Counted from the stretch's first letter, positions 7,639 to 15,645 are shown. The stretch is 33,221 nucleotides of DNA from DATARH01 sp035648415 (GCA_035648415.1 DASRLO010000007.1:1-33221), one strand, 5' to 3'. Notes: a model not told the origin generated them from the sequence alone. Made by a program: numbers and translations.

Positions 7639-8048
7639 GCTCTCACGTCGAGGCGCTAGTCTAGATGCGCAGAATGCGTTTTTTGGTGCTGCTGCTTGGA
7701 CGGTCTGCGCAAGCCGACGCTAAAAAAGACAAATTCCTGGGACACGATAACAATGGGGCTAATCGGATACTGGCGGTCCGGGCGAGAGGTTTCACAAATA
7801 AATTCAATGCATTACATAGTAACGCCCCTGTTATTGCCTGATAACCTGGGGTTGAAGCCAAGCGTTTCTGCGGCTCTCAGGCAGGTGGCGGCCTGTTATT
7901 TTCCTGCATTCACAGGCATTGCGCAGCGGCCACCAACCCTTCCGTTCGCGCAGCGGTTGCGAGCGCTTCTGCCCGGCGGTTCGTGGGGCCGGCGCCGATG
8001 TGGCAGGTGAGTACAGCATGATCGGCCATCCATGGACGGCGCCAGATT
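7639..8048. other. Gene-free, AT-richer island between two inverted repeats
   Basis: About 410 bases with clearly lower GC than the surroundings (for example 7720-7860), lying between the hydantoinase and carbamoylase genes. Frames of 66 codons (minus) and 104 codons (plus) exist, but neither has a convincing ribosome site, domain or GC3 pattern. The two 30-bp inverted hairpin repeats mark its ends exactly. It could be a decayed insertion, a small non-autonomous element or old intergenic DNA. Confidence 0.5.
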
Positions 8049-8078
8049 GGCGGAATACGCTTCGCTCTTCCGCCCTAC
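8049..8078 (-). repeat. 30-bp hairpin repeat, copy 2 (inverted)
   Basis: On the minus strand this reads GTAGGGCGGAAGAGCGAAGC and ends TTCCGCC. It matches copy 1 at 27 of 30 positions. Two of the three differences are a compensating pair that keeps the stem (GGCGGAA/TTCCGCC here, GGCGGAT/ATCCGCC in copy 1). It ends 17 bases before the carbamoylase start, just upstream of that gene's ribosome-binding site. Confidence 0.8.
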
Positions 8079-8094
8079 TCGGAGGGAGAACCCC

Positions 8095-9030
8095 ATGCCC
8101 CGTAAATTGAGGGCCGCGGTCGCCCAATTGGGGCCGATCCACCTCGCCGACAGCCGGGCTTCGGTGGTCAAGCGGCTGGTCGCGCTGTTGCGCGAGGCGC
8201 ATGCCGGCGGAGCGAAATTCGTCGTCTTCCCGGAGCTGGCGCTGACCACGTTCTTCCCGCGCTGGTGGATGACCGACCAGGCGGAGATCGACCGGTTCTT
8301 CGAGGCTCAAATGCCCGGCCCCGAAACGCAGCCATTGTTCAAACTCGCCCGCGAATTGGGCATCGGCTTCTATCTCGGTTATGCCGAACTGGCCGAAGAA
8401 GGCGGGCAGACCCGCCGCTACAACACCTCGATCCTGGTCGAGCGCGATGGGCGCATCCTCGGCCGCTACCGCAAAATCCACCTGCCCGGCCATTCCGAGC
8501 ATCTGCCGCAGGCGCCGTTCCAGCACCTCGAAAAGCGCTATTTCGACGTCGGCAACGAAGGGTTCAAGGTGTGGCGCGCGATGGACGCCGTCGTCGGCAT
8601 GTGTATCTGCAACGACCGGCGCTGGCCCGAGACATTCCGCGTCATGGGGCTGCAAGGGGTCGAGATCGTCGCGCTCGGCTACAACACGCCGTCGCACAAT
8701 ATCCATCACCCGGAACCGGTCCATTTGCGCATGTTCCACCACCTGCTGAGCCTGCAGGCCAACGCCTACCAGAACGCCGCCTGGGTGCTGGCGGCGGCGA
8801 AGTGCGGCGCCGAGGACGGGTTCCACATGATCGGCGGCTCGGCGATCGTCGCACCGACCGGCGAGATCGCCGCGCTGGCGCAGACCGAGGGCGACGAGGT
8901 GATCGGCTGCAACCTCGACCTGGAGCTCGGCGACTATCTGCGCCGCACGGTTTTCGCGTTCGAGAAACACCGCCGCGTAGAGCATTACGGACTGATCACC
9001 GAGCGGACCGGGGCGGCGACCGAAGTCTGA
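8095..9030 (+). CDS. N-carbamoyl-D-amino-acid hydrolase (D-carbamoylase)
   Basis: This 311-residue nitrilase-superfamily enzyme cleaves N-carbamoyl-D-amino acids to D-amino acids, CO2 and ammonia. The catalytic triad is Glu47 (FPELAL), Lys127 (YRKIHLPG) and Cys172 (CICNDRRWPET), at the same positions as in the Agrobacterium enzyme. The CNDRRWPETFRVMGLQG stretch is diagnostic of the D-specific family. The start is the ATG at 8095 after GGAGGGAG. A longer frame reads upstream through the repeat and is not used. It completes the hydantoin-to-D-amino-acid pathway begun by the hydantoinase; no hydantoin racemase is seen in the window. Confidence 0.93.
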   Translation: MPRKLRAAVAQLGPIHLADSRASVVKRLVALLREAHAGGAKFVVFPELALTTFFPRWWMTDQAEIDRFFEAQMPGPETQPLFKLARELGIGFYLGYAELAEEGGQTRRYNTSILVERDGRILGRYRKIHLPGHSEHLPQAPFQHLEKRYFDVGNEGFKVWRAMDAVVGMCICNDRRWPETFRVMGLQGVEIVALGYNTPSHNIHHPEPVHLRMFHHLLSLQANAYQNAAWVLAAAKCGAEDGFHMIGGSAIVAPTGEIAALAQTEGDEVIGCNLDLELGDYLRRTVFAFEKHRRVEHYGLITERTGAATEV

Positions 9031-9035
9031 GCTAC

Positions 9036-10481
9036 CTAATTCCGCCCGTAATCGTCGTCAAAGCGGACGATGTCGTCCTCGTCGAGATAGGCGCCCGACT
9101 GCACCTCGATCACATGCAGCGGGATCTTGCCGGGGTTTTCGAGGCGGTGCGGGGTGCCGAGCGGGATGTAGGTCGACTGGTCCTCGGTCAGCATGATGTC
9201 TTCGTTGCCGCGGCGAATCTTGGCGGTGCCCTGCACGACGACCCAATGCTCGGCGCGGTGGTGGTGCATCTGCAACGACAGCTTGCGGCCGGGCTTCACC
9301 AGGATGTGCTTGACCTGCACCCGGTGTCCGGCGTGCAGCGTCTCGTAGCTGCCCCACGGCCGGTGGACGCGCGGGAGCGCGTCAGCCTCGCCGCGGTTCT
9401 CCTTGATGAGCCGCGCGACCAGCAGGCGGACGTCCTGGGCGCGGCTTTTCGGCGCGATCATCACCGCGTCCTGGGTCGCGACCACGACCAGATCCTCGAC
9501 GCCGAGCGCCGCCATCAGCCCGCTTTCCGAGCGCAAATACGAATTCTTCGAATCCTCGGCGATGACGTTGCCGACCAGCGCGTTGCCGTCCGAGTCCTTG
9601 TCGGCCAGTTCCCACAGCGCGTCCCACGAGCCGAGGTCGCTCCAGCCCATCGCCACCGGCACCATTGCGGCGCGCTCGGTGTGCTCCATGACCGCATAAT
9701 CGATCGAGTCCGACGGGCAGGCGGCAAACGCCGCCTTGTCGAGGCGGGTGAAATCGTCGTCGCGGCGCGCCGCCGCCAGCGCCGCGCGGCACGCCGTGAG
9801 CATGTCCGGCCGCAACCGCTCCAGTTCGCTCAGATACAGCGCCGCCGGGAACAGGAAGATGCCGCTGTTCCAGAAAAAATCTCCGGCGGCGACATAGCGC
9901 TCGGCGGTCGCCGTATCGGGCTTCTCGACGAACCGCGCCACCGCGAAGGCGCCATTGGCTGGACCAAGCGCCGTGCCGCGCTCGATATAGCCGTAGCCGG
10001 TCTCGGCGCGCTCGGGATGGATGCCGAAGGTGACGAGATGCCCGGCCCGCGCCGCCGCCGCCGCGCGCTCGACCGCGGCGAGGAACGCGGCGCCGTCCTC
10101 GATCGTGTGGTCGGACGGCATCAGCAGCATCAGCGCTTCGGGCCCGGCCTCGGCCAGCGACAGCGCGGCGATGGCGGCGGCAGGCGCGGTGTTGCGCCCC
10201 ATCGGCTCAAGCAGCAGCCCGTGCGGCCTGATGTCGATTTCGCGCAATTGCTCGGCGATGATGAAGCGGTGCTCTTCGTTGGCGATGATCAGCGGCGCGC
10301 CAAACGCCGGAGAGCCGCCCACCCGCAACGCCGCCTGCTGCAACAGCGTATGCGCGCCGACCAGCGGCAGAAGCTGCTTGGGATAGTGCGAGCGCGACAT
10401 CGGCCACAGCCGCGTGCCCGACCCGCCCGACAGGATGACCGGGTGGATTTGCGCGGCGTCGTTCTTGTGCCGTTTTTCCAT
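9036..10481 (-). CDS. manC: Mannose-1-phosphate guanylyltransferase / mannose-6-phosphate isomerase (type II)
   Basis: This 481-residue bifunctional enzyme makes GDP-mannose for polysaccharide synthesis. The N-terminal nucleotidyltransferase domain has the signature GGSGTRLWPMSR (residues 19-30), then YPKQLLPL. The C-terminal cupin isomerase domain has MHHHRAEHWVVVQGTAKI and is introduced by PWGSYETL. Length and domain order are normal for AlgA/ManC. It is convergent with the carbamoylase gene (5-base gap) and lies 47 bases after the gentisate dioxygenase gene, with no obvious functional link to it. No other sugar-nucleotide genes are near. Confidence 0.95.
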   Translation of the reverse strand: MEKRHKNDAAQIHPVILSGGSGTRLWPMSRSHYPKQLLPLVGAHTLLQQAALRVGGSPAFGAPLIIANEEHRFIIAEQLREIDIRPHGLLLEPMGRNTAPAAAIAALSLAEAGPEALMLLMPSDHTIEDGAAFLAAVERAAAAARAGHLVTFGIHPERAETGYGYIERGTALGPANGAFAVARFVEKPDTATAERYVAAGDFFWNSGIFLFPAALYLSELERLRPDMLTACRAALAAARRDDDFTRLDKAAFAACPSDSIDYAVMEHTERAAMVPVAMGWSDLGSWDALWELADKDSDGNALVGNVIAEDSKNSYLRSESGLMAALGVEDLVVVATQDAVMIAPKSRAQDVRLLVARLIKENRGEADALPRVHRPWGSYETLHAGHRVQVKHILVKPGRKLSLQMHHHRAEHWVVVQGTAKIRRGNEDIMLTEDQSTYIPLGTPHRLENPGKIPLHVIEVQSGAYLDEDDIVRFDDDYGRN

Positions 10482-10528
10482 GCGGCCTCGAATACCGCGG
10501 ACTTGGTTAATTTACCGCGAAGCCGCGC

Positions 10529-11578
10529 TCAAGCGTTGCCGCGCGCCTCGCGCCACAGCCCGAGCTTTTCCTGCACTACCCGGTCGGAGAAGCTGAACAG
10601 CACCGACTCGGCGTTCGCATGGTGCGTGTGCGACGCCCAGCTCGGCACGACGAAAATATCGTGCTGCTCCCATCGCAGCACGGTGTCGCCGATTCGGGTC
10701 TCGCCGTCGCCCTCCACCGCGACAAACACGGCGCCGTCGGTCGCGCGATAGGGAAGCGAGGCGAAGCCGGCCGGCAACAGCTGGACAAAGGTGGCGATCG
10801 TCGGCATCGCAAAGTCGCCGGTCGCCGGGTTCACGTAGCGCAGCTTGTGGCCGTGATAGGGTTCGGGGTCGCCATTCTTCTGCAGCGCGACGAGCGCTTC
10901 GCGGGTGCGGGCGTAAGGGTAGTTGAACACCGGCGAGGTCTTGGCCTCGGGCTTCCAATCGACCGGCAGGAGGTTGTTGCCGTAGCGGGCGAAGCTGTCG
11001 CCCTCGGGCCGCGCGATCGGCTGGGTCTCGTCCGGGTAATTCTCGGCGAAGCTCGCGTTCAACAAGTTGACGATCTGGATGTCGAGCCCGTCGAGCCAGA
11101 CCATCGGCTCCGACGTGTCGTTGCCGTGGTCGTGCCAGGTCCAGGACGGGGTGATGACGAAATCGCCCGGCTCCATCAGGGTGCGTTCGCCGTCGACCGC
11201 GGTGTAGGCGCCGTGCCCCTCGATGATGAAGCGCAGCGCCGATTGGGAGTGGCGGTGCGCCGGCGCCACCTCGCCCGGCATGATCAGCTGCAGCCCGGCG
11301 AACAGCGAGCCGGTGATCGAGGCCTGGCCGCCGAGGCCGGGGTTCATCAGCATCAAGACGCGGCGGGTCGCCTCCTGCGCCGTAATGAGGCTCCCCGACT
11401 GCATCAGAAACGGCCGCACGTCGCGGTAGCGCCACACCGTCGGCAGGCATTGGGGGACCGGCGCCGGCGTGACGAGACTATGCAGCTGCTCCCACAGCGG
11501 CGCCAGATTGGCCGGGGCGATGCGGTCGTAGAACGCCCGGCGCTCGGGAGTGCGAGCGGGAGAGTGCTCTGCCGCCAT
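10529..11578 (-). CDS. Gentisate 1,2-dioxygenase
   Basis: This 349-residue bicupin opens the ring of gentisate (2,5-dihydroxybenzoate) to maleylpyruvate. The first cupin holds the iron ligands His108 and His110 (APAHRHSQSALRFIIEG) and His149 (WTWHDHG). The second cupin is recognisable by VPSWASHTHHA. The length fits the family. Maleylpyruvate isomerase and fumarylpyruvate hydrolase, which would finish the pathway, are not in the window. Upstream on the same strand are a DHDPS-family lyase and a Rieske oxygenase that could supply a hydroxybenzoate. Related 1-hydroxy-2-naphthoate and salicylate dioxygenases share this fold, so the substrate is likely but not certain. Confidence 0.87.
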   Translation of the reverse strand: MAAEHSPARTPERRAFYDRIAPANLAPLWEQLHSLVTPAPVPQCLPTVWRYRDVRPFLMQSGSLITAQEATRRVLMLMNPGLGGQASITGSLFAGLQLIMPGEVAPAHRHSQSALRFIIEGHGAYTAVDGERTLMEPGDFVITPSWTWHDHGNDTSEPMVWLDGLDIQIVNLLNASFAENYPDETQPIARPEGDSFARYGNNLLPVDWKPEAKTSPVFNYPYARTREALVALQKNGDPEPYHGHKLRYVNPATGDFAMPTIATFVQLLPAGFASLPYRATDGAVFVAVEGDGETRIGDTVLRWEQHDIFVVPSWASHTHHANAESVLFSFSDRVVQEKLGLWREARGNA

Positions 11579-11596
11579 ATCAGGCTCGCCCTCTTA

Positions 11597-11677
11597 TCGT
11601 CTTCCCGGCGAAAGCGGGGACCAAGGGCGAGCGACGGAGCGGTTTCCCCTGGGCCCCCGCGTTCGCGGGGGAGACGA
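11597..11677. repeat. Palindromic intergenic repeat (family A, copy 1)
   Basis: Inverted arms of the type CCCGGCGAAAGCGGGGACC...GGGCCCCCGCGTTCGCGGGGG fill the gap between the dioxygenase and the DHDPS-family gene. Related copies are at 12655-12733, 17103-17180 and 30891-30952. In RNA it would fold as a long hairpin between two genes. Confidence 0.85.
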
Positions 11678-11697
11678 GCAAATGCATGCGCCGGACC

Positions 11698-12633
11698 CTA
11701 CTCCGCGGCCTCGCGGCGGCGCTCGCCGAGGCTGTAGCCGATCTTGGCGAGGTCGGCGAGCAGCGCCTGCGATTGCGCATCCGAAAGCCGCTCCATCGGC
11801 GGGCGCACCGCGGCCCAATCGGGGTCGTTGTGGAAATGCGCGACGATGCGCTTCAGCGCCGGCACCATCGGGTATTTCTGGATGGTCATGCGGACGCGGG
11901 TAATGTCGGCCTGGAGCTGGTCGGCCTGCGGCGTCTTCCAGTTTTCGTAGACCTTGCGGATGCCCGGCACGTTGACATTGCCCGAGGCGGTGATGCAGCC
12001 GACCCCGCCGTTGCGCAGCCCGTCCAGGAGGAACACCTCCGAACCGGGGAAGATAGCGAAGCCGGAACCGGCATAAGCGTCCAGCAGCGCCTTGGTGTTG
12101 GCCCAGTCGCCCGAGCTGTCCTTGAGGCCGACGACGGTGTCGGGATAGGCCTTGATGAGGCGCCCGACCAGCTCGACCCCAAACGGGATCATCGTCTGCG
12201 GCGGGATGTGGTAGAGGTACATCCTGAGCGCCGCCGAGCCGACCTTGTCGATGACGGCGGAGATGAAGTCGTAGACGCCCTGCTCGGTCATGCCCTTGTA
12301 GTAGAATGGCGGCAGCATCAGGACGCCGCCGACGCCATGCCCGACCGCGTGCTTGATGAGGGTCGCCGCCTCGGTGACCGAGCAGGCGCCGGCGCCCGGC
12401 ATCAGCCGCGCCGCCGGCACCCCGGCGGCGATCAGCCGGTCGAGCAGCGCCATGCGCTCGCCAGCCGACATCGAGTTGGCCTCGCTGGTCGTGCCAAAGA
12501 TCGCGAGGCCGTCAGCGCCTTGGTCGAGCAGCCAGCGGCAGAACGCGACAAAGCGTCCGGCATCGGGTTCGCCCGCCGGGGTGAAGGGGGTGAGGACCGG
12601 GACCAGCACCCCGGCGAACGGCTGCGACGGCAT
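11698..12633 (-). CDS. Dihydrodipicolinate synthase family protein (class I aldolase/lyase)
   Basis: This 311-residue TIM-barrel protein has the family's phosphate/carboxylate-binding motif GTTSEANSMS, the proton-relay tyrosine in MYLYHIPPQ and the Schiff-base lysine in GLKDSSGDW. Members cleave or condense pyruvate with aldehydes: DapA, N-acetylneuraminate lyase, and the hydratase-aldolases of naphthalene and salicylate-type pathways. It lacks the surrounding lysine-biosynthesis context of dapA. It sits between a Rieske oxygenase and gentisate dioxygenase, so an aromatic-catabolic hydratase-aldolase or sugar-acid aldolase is more likely. Which one cannot be decided from sequence alone. Confidence 0.82.
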   Translation of the reverse strand: MPSQPFAGVLVPVLTPFTPAGEPDAGRFVAFCRWLLDQGADGLAIFGTTSEANSMSAGERMALLDRLIAAGVPAARLMPGAGACSVTEAATLIKHAVGHGVGGVLMLPPFYYKGMTEQGVYDFISAVIDKVGSAALRMYLYHIPPQTMIPFGVELVGRLIKAYPDTVVGLKDSSGDWANTKALLDAYAGSGFAIFPGSEVFLLDGLRNGGVGCITASGNVNVPGIRKVYENWKTPQADQLQADITRVRMTIQKYPMVPALKRIVAHFHNDPDWAAVRPPMERLSDAQSQALLADLAKIGYSLGERRREAAE

Positions 12634-12654
12634 GTTTGAGTTGCTCCCTCTTAT

Positions 12655-12733
12655 TCGTCTTCCCCGCGAAAGCGGGGACCCAGGGCGCGCGCGACGGAAC
12701 GGTTGTCCTGGACCCCCGCCTTTCGCGGGGGTG
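12655..12733. repeat. Palindromic intergenic repeat (family A, copy 2)
   Basis: CCCCGCGAAAGCGGGGACCC pairs with GACCCCCGCCTTTCGCGGGGG downstream. It fills the gap between the Rieske oxygenase and the DHDPS-family gene, in the same orientation as copy 1, and has the same central GACGGA(A/G)CGGTT segment. Confidence 0.85.
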
Positions 12734-12736
12734 AAA

Positions 12737-14017
12737 CTAAACGGTTTCGAGAATGACGCCTTCGGTCATTTCGGGGGTCATCTCCGCCCGCCAGTCAGCC
12801 TCGCGCGGCAGCACCTCCTCATGCGCCAGCAGCCTGTAGTAGCTCGTGCCGGTGCCGGCCGGCGCGCCGCCGTCCTGCACGGTTCTGACCGCCTTGATCA
12901 GGAGCTTGCGGGCCTGGATGATCGCCTTGTCGCCGGGGCCGAGATATTCGCGGCTGCGGTCGCAGATCTGCCCCATGCTCTCCTGCAAGGCGCGGTCCTG
13001 CATGTTGATGCCGTCGATGCCTGAATAGCTCTCGGTCTTCTGCACCTCGCGGTCGAGCAGGTAGTTGTTCGACCGGTTGCCGTAGGAGCGGAAGGTCTTC
13101 GGGTCGACATGCAGCGGCCCGTTGCCGAGGCCGCGTTCCATCCGGTCTTCCGCGGTCAGCGGCGAGTCGATCGTGGTGTAGATCCAGTTGTAGACCATGC
13201 AGGTGTAGTCATCGACCGGGACCCAGATATGCCCGGCGTCCATCGGCTGCCCGGTCTCGGATTTCGACGGCCGGATCTGATGGAACGGCAGGATGAAATG
13301 GTAGGTGCGGATGTGCATGTCGCTGTCGCCGAGCGGCCGGATGCCGGCGTACTGGTAGCCGTAATCGGTGAGGTCGACGACCAAATGCGGGGCCTTGCCG
13401 CGCACGAACGGGCTCGACGGCTTCATCCCGCCGCGGGTCGAATTGTCGGTGAGCAGGCGGTGCAGGATCGGCGCGTGCGAGGTGTCGATGCCGCCTTCGA
13501 GCCCTTGCAGGTAATTGCACTCCTGGATGACCTTGGTGACGTGACGGCGTTCCTCGCCGACCTGGGTCCAGCGGAATTTGGGCGGCGCCGGCATCTTGTC
13601 GATGGGCCCCATATAGGTCCACACGACGCCGCCCAGCTCGACCGTTGGGTAGGCGGTGATGTGCACCTTGTGCTTGAACTGCAATTCCTCGGGCTCGTTG
13701 AGCTGGTCGAGGCAGCTCCCGTCCACATCGAATTTCCAGCCGTGATAGATGCACCTGAGACCGCATTCCTCGTTGCGTGCGAAATAGAGCGAGACGCGGC
13801 GGTGCGGGCAGAATTCGTCGAGGAGGCCGACGCGGCCCCCGGTGTCGCGGAAGGCGACGAGGTCCTCGCCCAGGAGACGCACCCGGACCGGCGCGCAATC
13901 GGGCTCCGGGATCTCGCTCGACAGGAGCGCCGGCATCCAATAGCGCCGCATCGTGTTGCCCATCGGGGTGCCGGGGCCGACCCGGCAGATCAGTTCGTTG
14001 TCCTCGCGCGGCAGCAT
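12737..14017 (-). CDS. Rieske non-heme iron oxygenase, alpha subunit (phthalate 4,5-dioxygenase-like)
   Basis: This 426-residue protein activates O2 to hydroxylate an aromatic or related substrate. The Rieske [2Fe-2S] ligands are Cys70, His72, Cys89 and His92 (CPHRRVS...CIYHGWKF). The mononuclear iron site is in NYLQGLEGGIDTSHAPILH, with His180 and His185 and the bridging Asp177. Sequence and length resemble the homomeric phthalate-dioxygenase class, which needs a separate reductase; none is encoded here. It heads an apparent minus-strand gene series with a DHDPS-family lyase and gentisate dioxygenase. A hydroxybenzoate or phthalate-like substrate is reasonable but inferred. Confidence 0.88.
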   Translation of the reverse strand: MLPREDNELICRVGPGTPMGNTMRRYWMPALLSSEIPEPDCAPVRVRLLGEDLVAFRDTGGRVGLLDEFCPHRRVSLYFARNEECGLRCIYHGWKFDVDGSCLDQLNEPEELQFKHKVHITAYPTVELGGVVWTYMGPIDKMPAPPKFRWTQVGEERRHVTKVIQECNYLQGLEGGIDTSHAPILHRLLTDNSTRGGMKPSSPFVRGKAPHLVVDLTDYGYQYAGIRPLGDSDMHIRTYHFILPFHQIRPSKSETGQPMDAGHIWVPVDDYTCMVYNWIYTTIDSPLTAEDRMERGLGNGPLHVDPKTFRSYGNRSNNYLLDREVQKTESYSGIDGINMQDRALQESMGQICDRSREYLGPGDKAIIQARKLLIKAVRTVQDGGAPAGTGTSYYRLLAHEEVLPREADWRAEMTPEMTEGVILETV

Positions 14018-14136
14018 GGCGTCACCCTCCTCGCTGGGCCTTGGCGGCGCGGCATGGCAAGCCGCGGCGCCTCGTCGGGCAAGAATAGCTTATTTGATGC
14101 CAAACGGGAGGGGTTTCGCCGCGATCCGTGCACCTG

Positions 14137-14225
14137 CGTCATTGCGAGGAGCGGAGCGACGACGCAATCTCGCGGAGCACTGCCACCGGCGGACCGCGAT
14201 TGCTTCGCTCCGCTTGCAAATGACG
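14137..14225. repeat. Palindromic intergenic repeat (family B)
   Basis: CGTCATTGCGAGGAGCGGAG at the left end is answered by GCTTCGCTCCGCTTGCAAAT and TGACG at the right end. It is the widespread 'GTCATTGCGAGGAGCGAAGC' type of alphaproteobacterial intergenic repeat. It lies between the divergent Rieske and TauE/SafE genes. Both promoters must lie within or beside it. Confidence 0.8.
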
Positions 14226-14245
14226 AACGGAGCGGAGCCGGGTCG

Positions 14246-15010
14246 ATGGTGACAGCAGCGGTTCTCGGCCTGCCGCCGGCCGCGCTCGCCGCGCTCTTCG
14301 CGGTCTTCGTGCTGGGCGGCGTGGTCAAGGGCGTCACCGGCGTCGGGCTGCCGCTGGTGCTGGTGCCGCTGACGGCGCAGTTCATACCCATACCGGCCGC
14401 GGTGGCGCTCCTTACCGTGCCGATGGTCGCCACCAACATCACCCAGGCGATCGAAGGCGGCGGCACGCTCGCGGCGGTCCGGCGGATGCTGCCAATCCTT
14501 GGTTGCGTGGTCGTTGGCCTGCTGATCGGCGTGCATTTGCTGCTCAGCATCGACCGGCGGGTGTTGAGCCTCATCCCCGGCATCAGCTTTCTGGGTTTGG
14601 CGGCGTTGCTGCTGGTGCTGCCGCATGTCCGCATCGGCGACGCGGCGGCGCGCTGGGCGGGGCCGCTGGTGGGGGTCGCCGCCGGCGTACTGGGCGGCAT
14701 GTCGGCGATGTTCGGGCCGCCGATGATCGCCTATCTCGTCGGCCGCGGCGCCGACCCCGACAGCTTCGTCAAGCAGATGGCGATCTTCGCCTTCACCGCG
14801 AGCCTGACGCTGCTGGCGGCGCTCGGCGGCAGCGGCTCGATGTCGGGGAGGGACATGCTCGTCTCGGCGGTGGCGATCCTCCCGATCCAGGCCGGGATGC
14901 CGCTCGGCCGCTGGCTGCGCCGCCGCACCAAGCCGCGATGGTTCCGCATCTCGGTGCTGATCGTCCTCGCGGCTGGCGGGGTCGACATGCTGCGGCGGGC
15001 ACTGCTTTAG
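14246..15010 (+). CDS. TauE/SafE family membrane exporter
   Basis: This 254-residue integral membrane protein has about seven to eight hydrophobic segments. The paired family motifs are GGVVKGVTGVGLPLVLVPL near the N-terminus and GVAAGVLGGMSAMFGPPMIA in the middle. Such proteins export sulfite, sulfoacetate or other organic anions across the inner membrane. The start is the ATG at 14246, directly after the family B repeat; the open frame upstream is a shadow of the Rieske gene. Its stop codon overlaps the end of the convergent higA gene. The substrate is unknown. Confidence 0.88.
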   Translation: MVTAAVLGLPPAALAALFAVFVLGGVVKGVTGVGLPLVLVPLTAQFIPIPAAVALLTVPMVATNITQAIEGGGTLAAVRRMLPILGCVVVGLLIGVHLLLSIDRRVLSLIPGISFLGLAALLLVLPHVRIGDAAARWAGPLVGVAAGVLGGMSAMFGPPMIAYLVGRGADPDSFVKQMAIFAFTASLTLLAALGGSGSMSGRDMLVSAVAILPIQAGMPLGRWLRRRTKPRWFRISVLIVLAAGGVDMLRRALL

Positions 15011-15303
15011 GAATCGACGCGGTCGGCGAGACGCGGCAGCTTTTCAATCAGCTCGCCGATTCGCACTTGCGCCAATCGCAGCTCGTAGAGCTTTTGCAGA
15101 TTCAGCCAAAATTCGGCGCTGGTGCCAAACCAGTGAGCCAAGCGTAAAGCTGTATCAGCGGTGATGCTTCGCTGAGCGTTGATGATGCCCGTGATACGGT
15201 TCACCGGCACCCCCAGTTTACGCGCCAATTCCGCCGCCGACATATCGAGTTCGCGAAGCTCTTCTGCCAGATGTTCGCCCGGGTGAATGGGGGTGCGCGC
15301 CAT
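15007..15303 (-). CDS. higA: HigA-type antitoxin (XRE helix-turn-helix)
   Basis: This 98-residue protein begins with MARTPIHPGEHLAEEL, the family hallmark, followed by a helix-turn-helix (SAAELARKLGVPVNRITGIINAQRSIT) and the conserved ADTALRLAHWFGTSAEFWLNLQ. It neutralises the toxin and represses the operon. The start is the ATG at 15303; a longer frame overlaps the toxin gene and has no support. It follows the toxin gene by eight bases, the toxin-first order typical of higBA. Its last codon overlaps the stop of the convergent TauE/SafE gene. Confidence 0.92.
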   Translation of the reverse strand: MARTPIHPGEHLAEELRELDMSAAELARKLGVPVNRITGIINAQRSITADTALRLAHWFGTSAEFWLNLQKLYELRLAQVRIGELIEKLPRLADRVDS

Positions 15304-15311
15304 TCTCTTTC

Positions 15312-15596
15312 CTAATGATAATCCGCGATCTCTACATCGACAGGCCCAGGAGAGCCGCTCGGCCAGCGAAAGCAAATGCGCCACTGATCGTTTATCCGGA
15401 TACTGTACTGACCGTCACGATCGCCTCTCAGCGCTTCCAACCGGTTGCCGGGCAGCACGGCGAGATCAGACAGGCTTTGGGCAGCCTCTAAGCGGTCGAG
15501 CCTTATCTCCGCCTGTCGCGCGAAACCGAAAAACTCGCGAACCCGACGACCCTCCGCAAACCGCTCGGTCCGCCTGTCCCGGCAGCTGACGATCAC
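15312..15596 (-). CDS. higB: HigB/RelE-type toxin
   Basis: This 94-residue protein belongs to the plasmid-maintenance killer (HigB) branch of the RelE superfamily. These are ribosome-dependent mRNA interferases. Family features are the start (IVSCRDRRTERF), LDRLEAAQSLSDLAVLPGNRLEAL, and the C-terminal YSIRINDQWRICF with the conserved Arg and Trp. It starts at GTG (15596), exactly where family homology begins, with no clear Shine-Dalgarno. TACCAT lies eight bases upstream, so the mRNA may be leaderless. Length is normal and the gene is intact. Confidence 0.92.
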   Translation of the reverse strand: MIVSCRDRRTERFAEGRRVREFFGFARQAEIRLDRLEAAQSLSDLAVLPGNRLEALRGDRDGQYSIRINDQWRICFRWPSGSPGPVDVEIADYH

Positions 15597-15617
15597 GTTC
15601 GTAAATGGTAGCCTGAA

Positions 15618-15632
15618 TTACGAATTATGTAA
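15618..15632. promoter_or_regulatory. Probable higBA operator
   Basis: TTACATAATTCGTAA (minus strand) is an imperfect palindrome with TTAC/GTAA half-sites, just upstream of higB. Further TTACG half-sites lie at about 15601-15605 and 15636-15640. Spacing and AT-richness resemble HigA operators in other bacteria. Assignment is by position and symmetry only. Confidence 0.4.
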
Positions 15633-15645
15633 CGCGTAATTTTCG

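Noticed and set aside
7696..8010. Possible 104-codon gene in the AT-rich island
   Set aside because: No ribosome site, no family, and the composition changes mid-frame. An opposite-strand frame of 66 codons is equally weak.
8265..10751. Plus-strand frame of about 828 codons spanning carbamoylase and manC
   Set aside because: It crosses two well-supported genes, one on each strand, in the wrong frame. High GC makes such shadows common.
11698..12633. Calling this gene dapA
   Set aside because: Catalytic residues are shared by the whole family and the neighbours are aromatic catabolic genes, so lysine synthesis is not supported.
13109..14245. N-terminal extension of the TauE/SafE gene to a frame of 633 codons
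   Set aside because: The extra part is antisense to the Rieske oxygenase and runs through an intergenic repeat; family homology begins at 14246.
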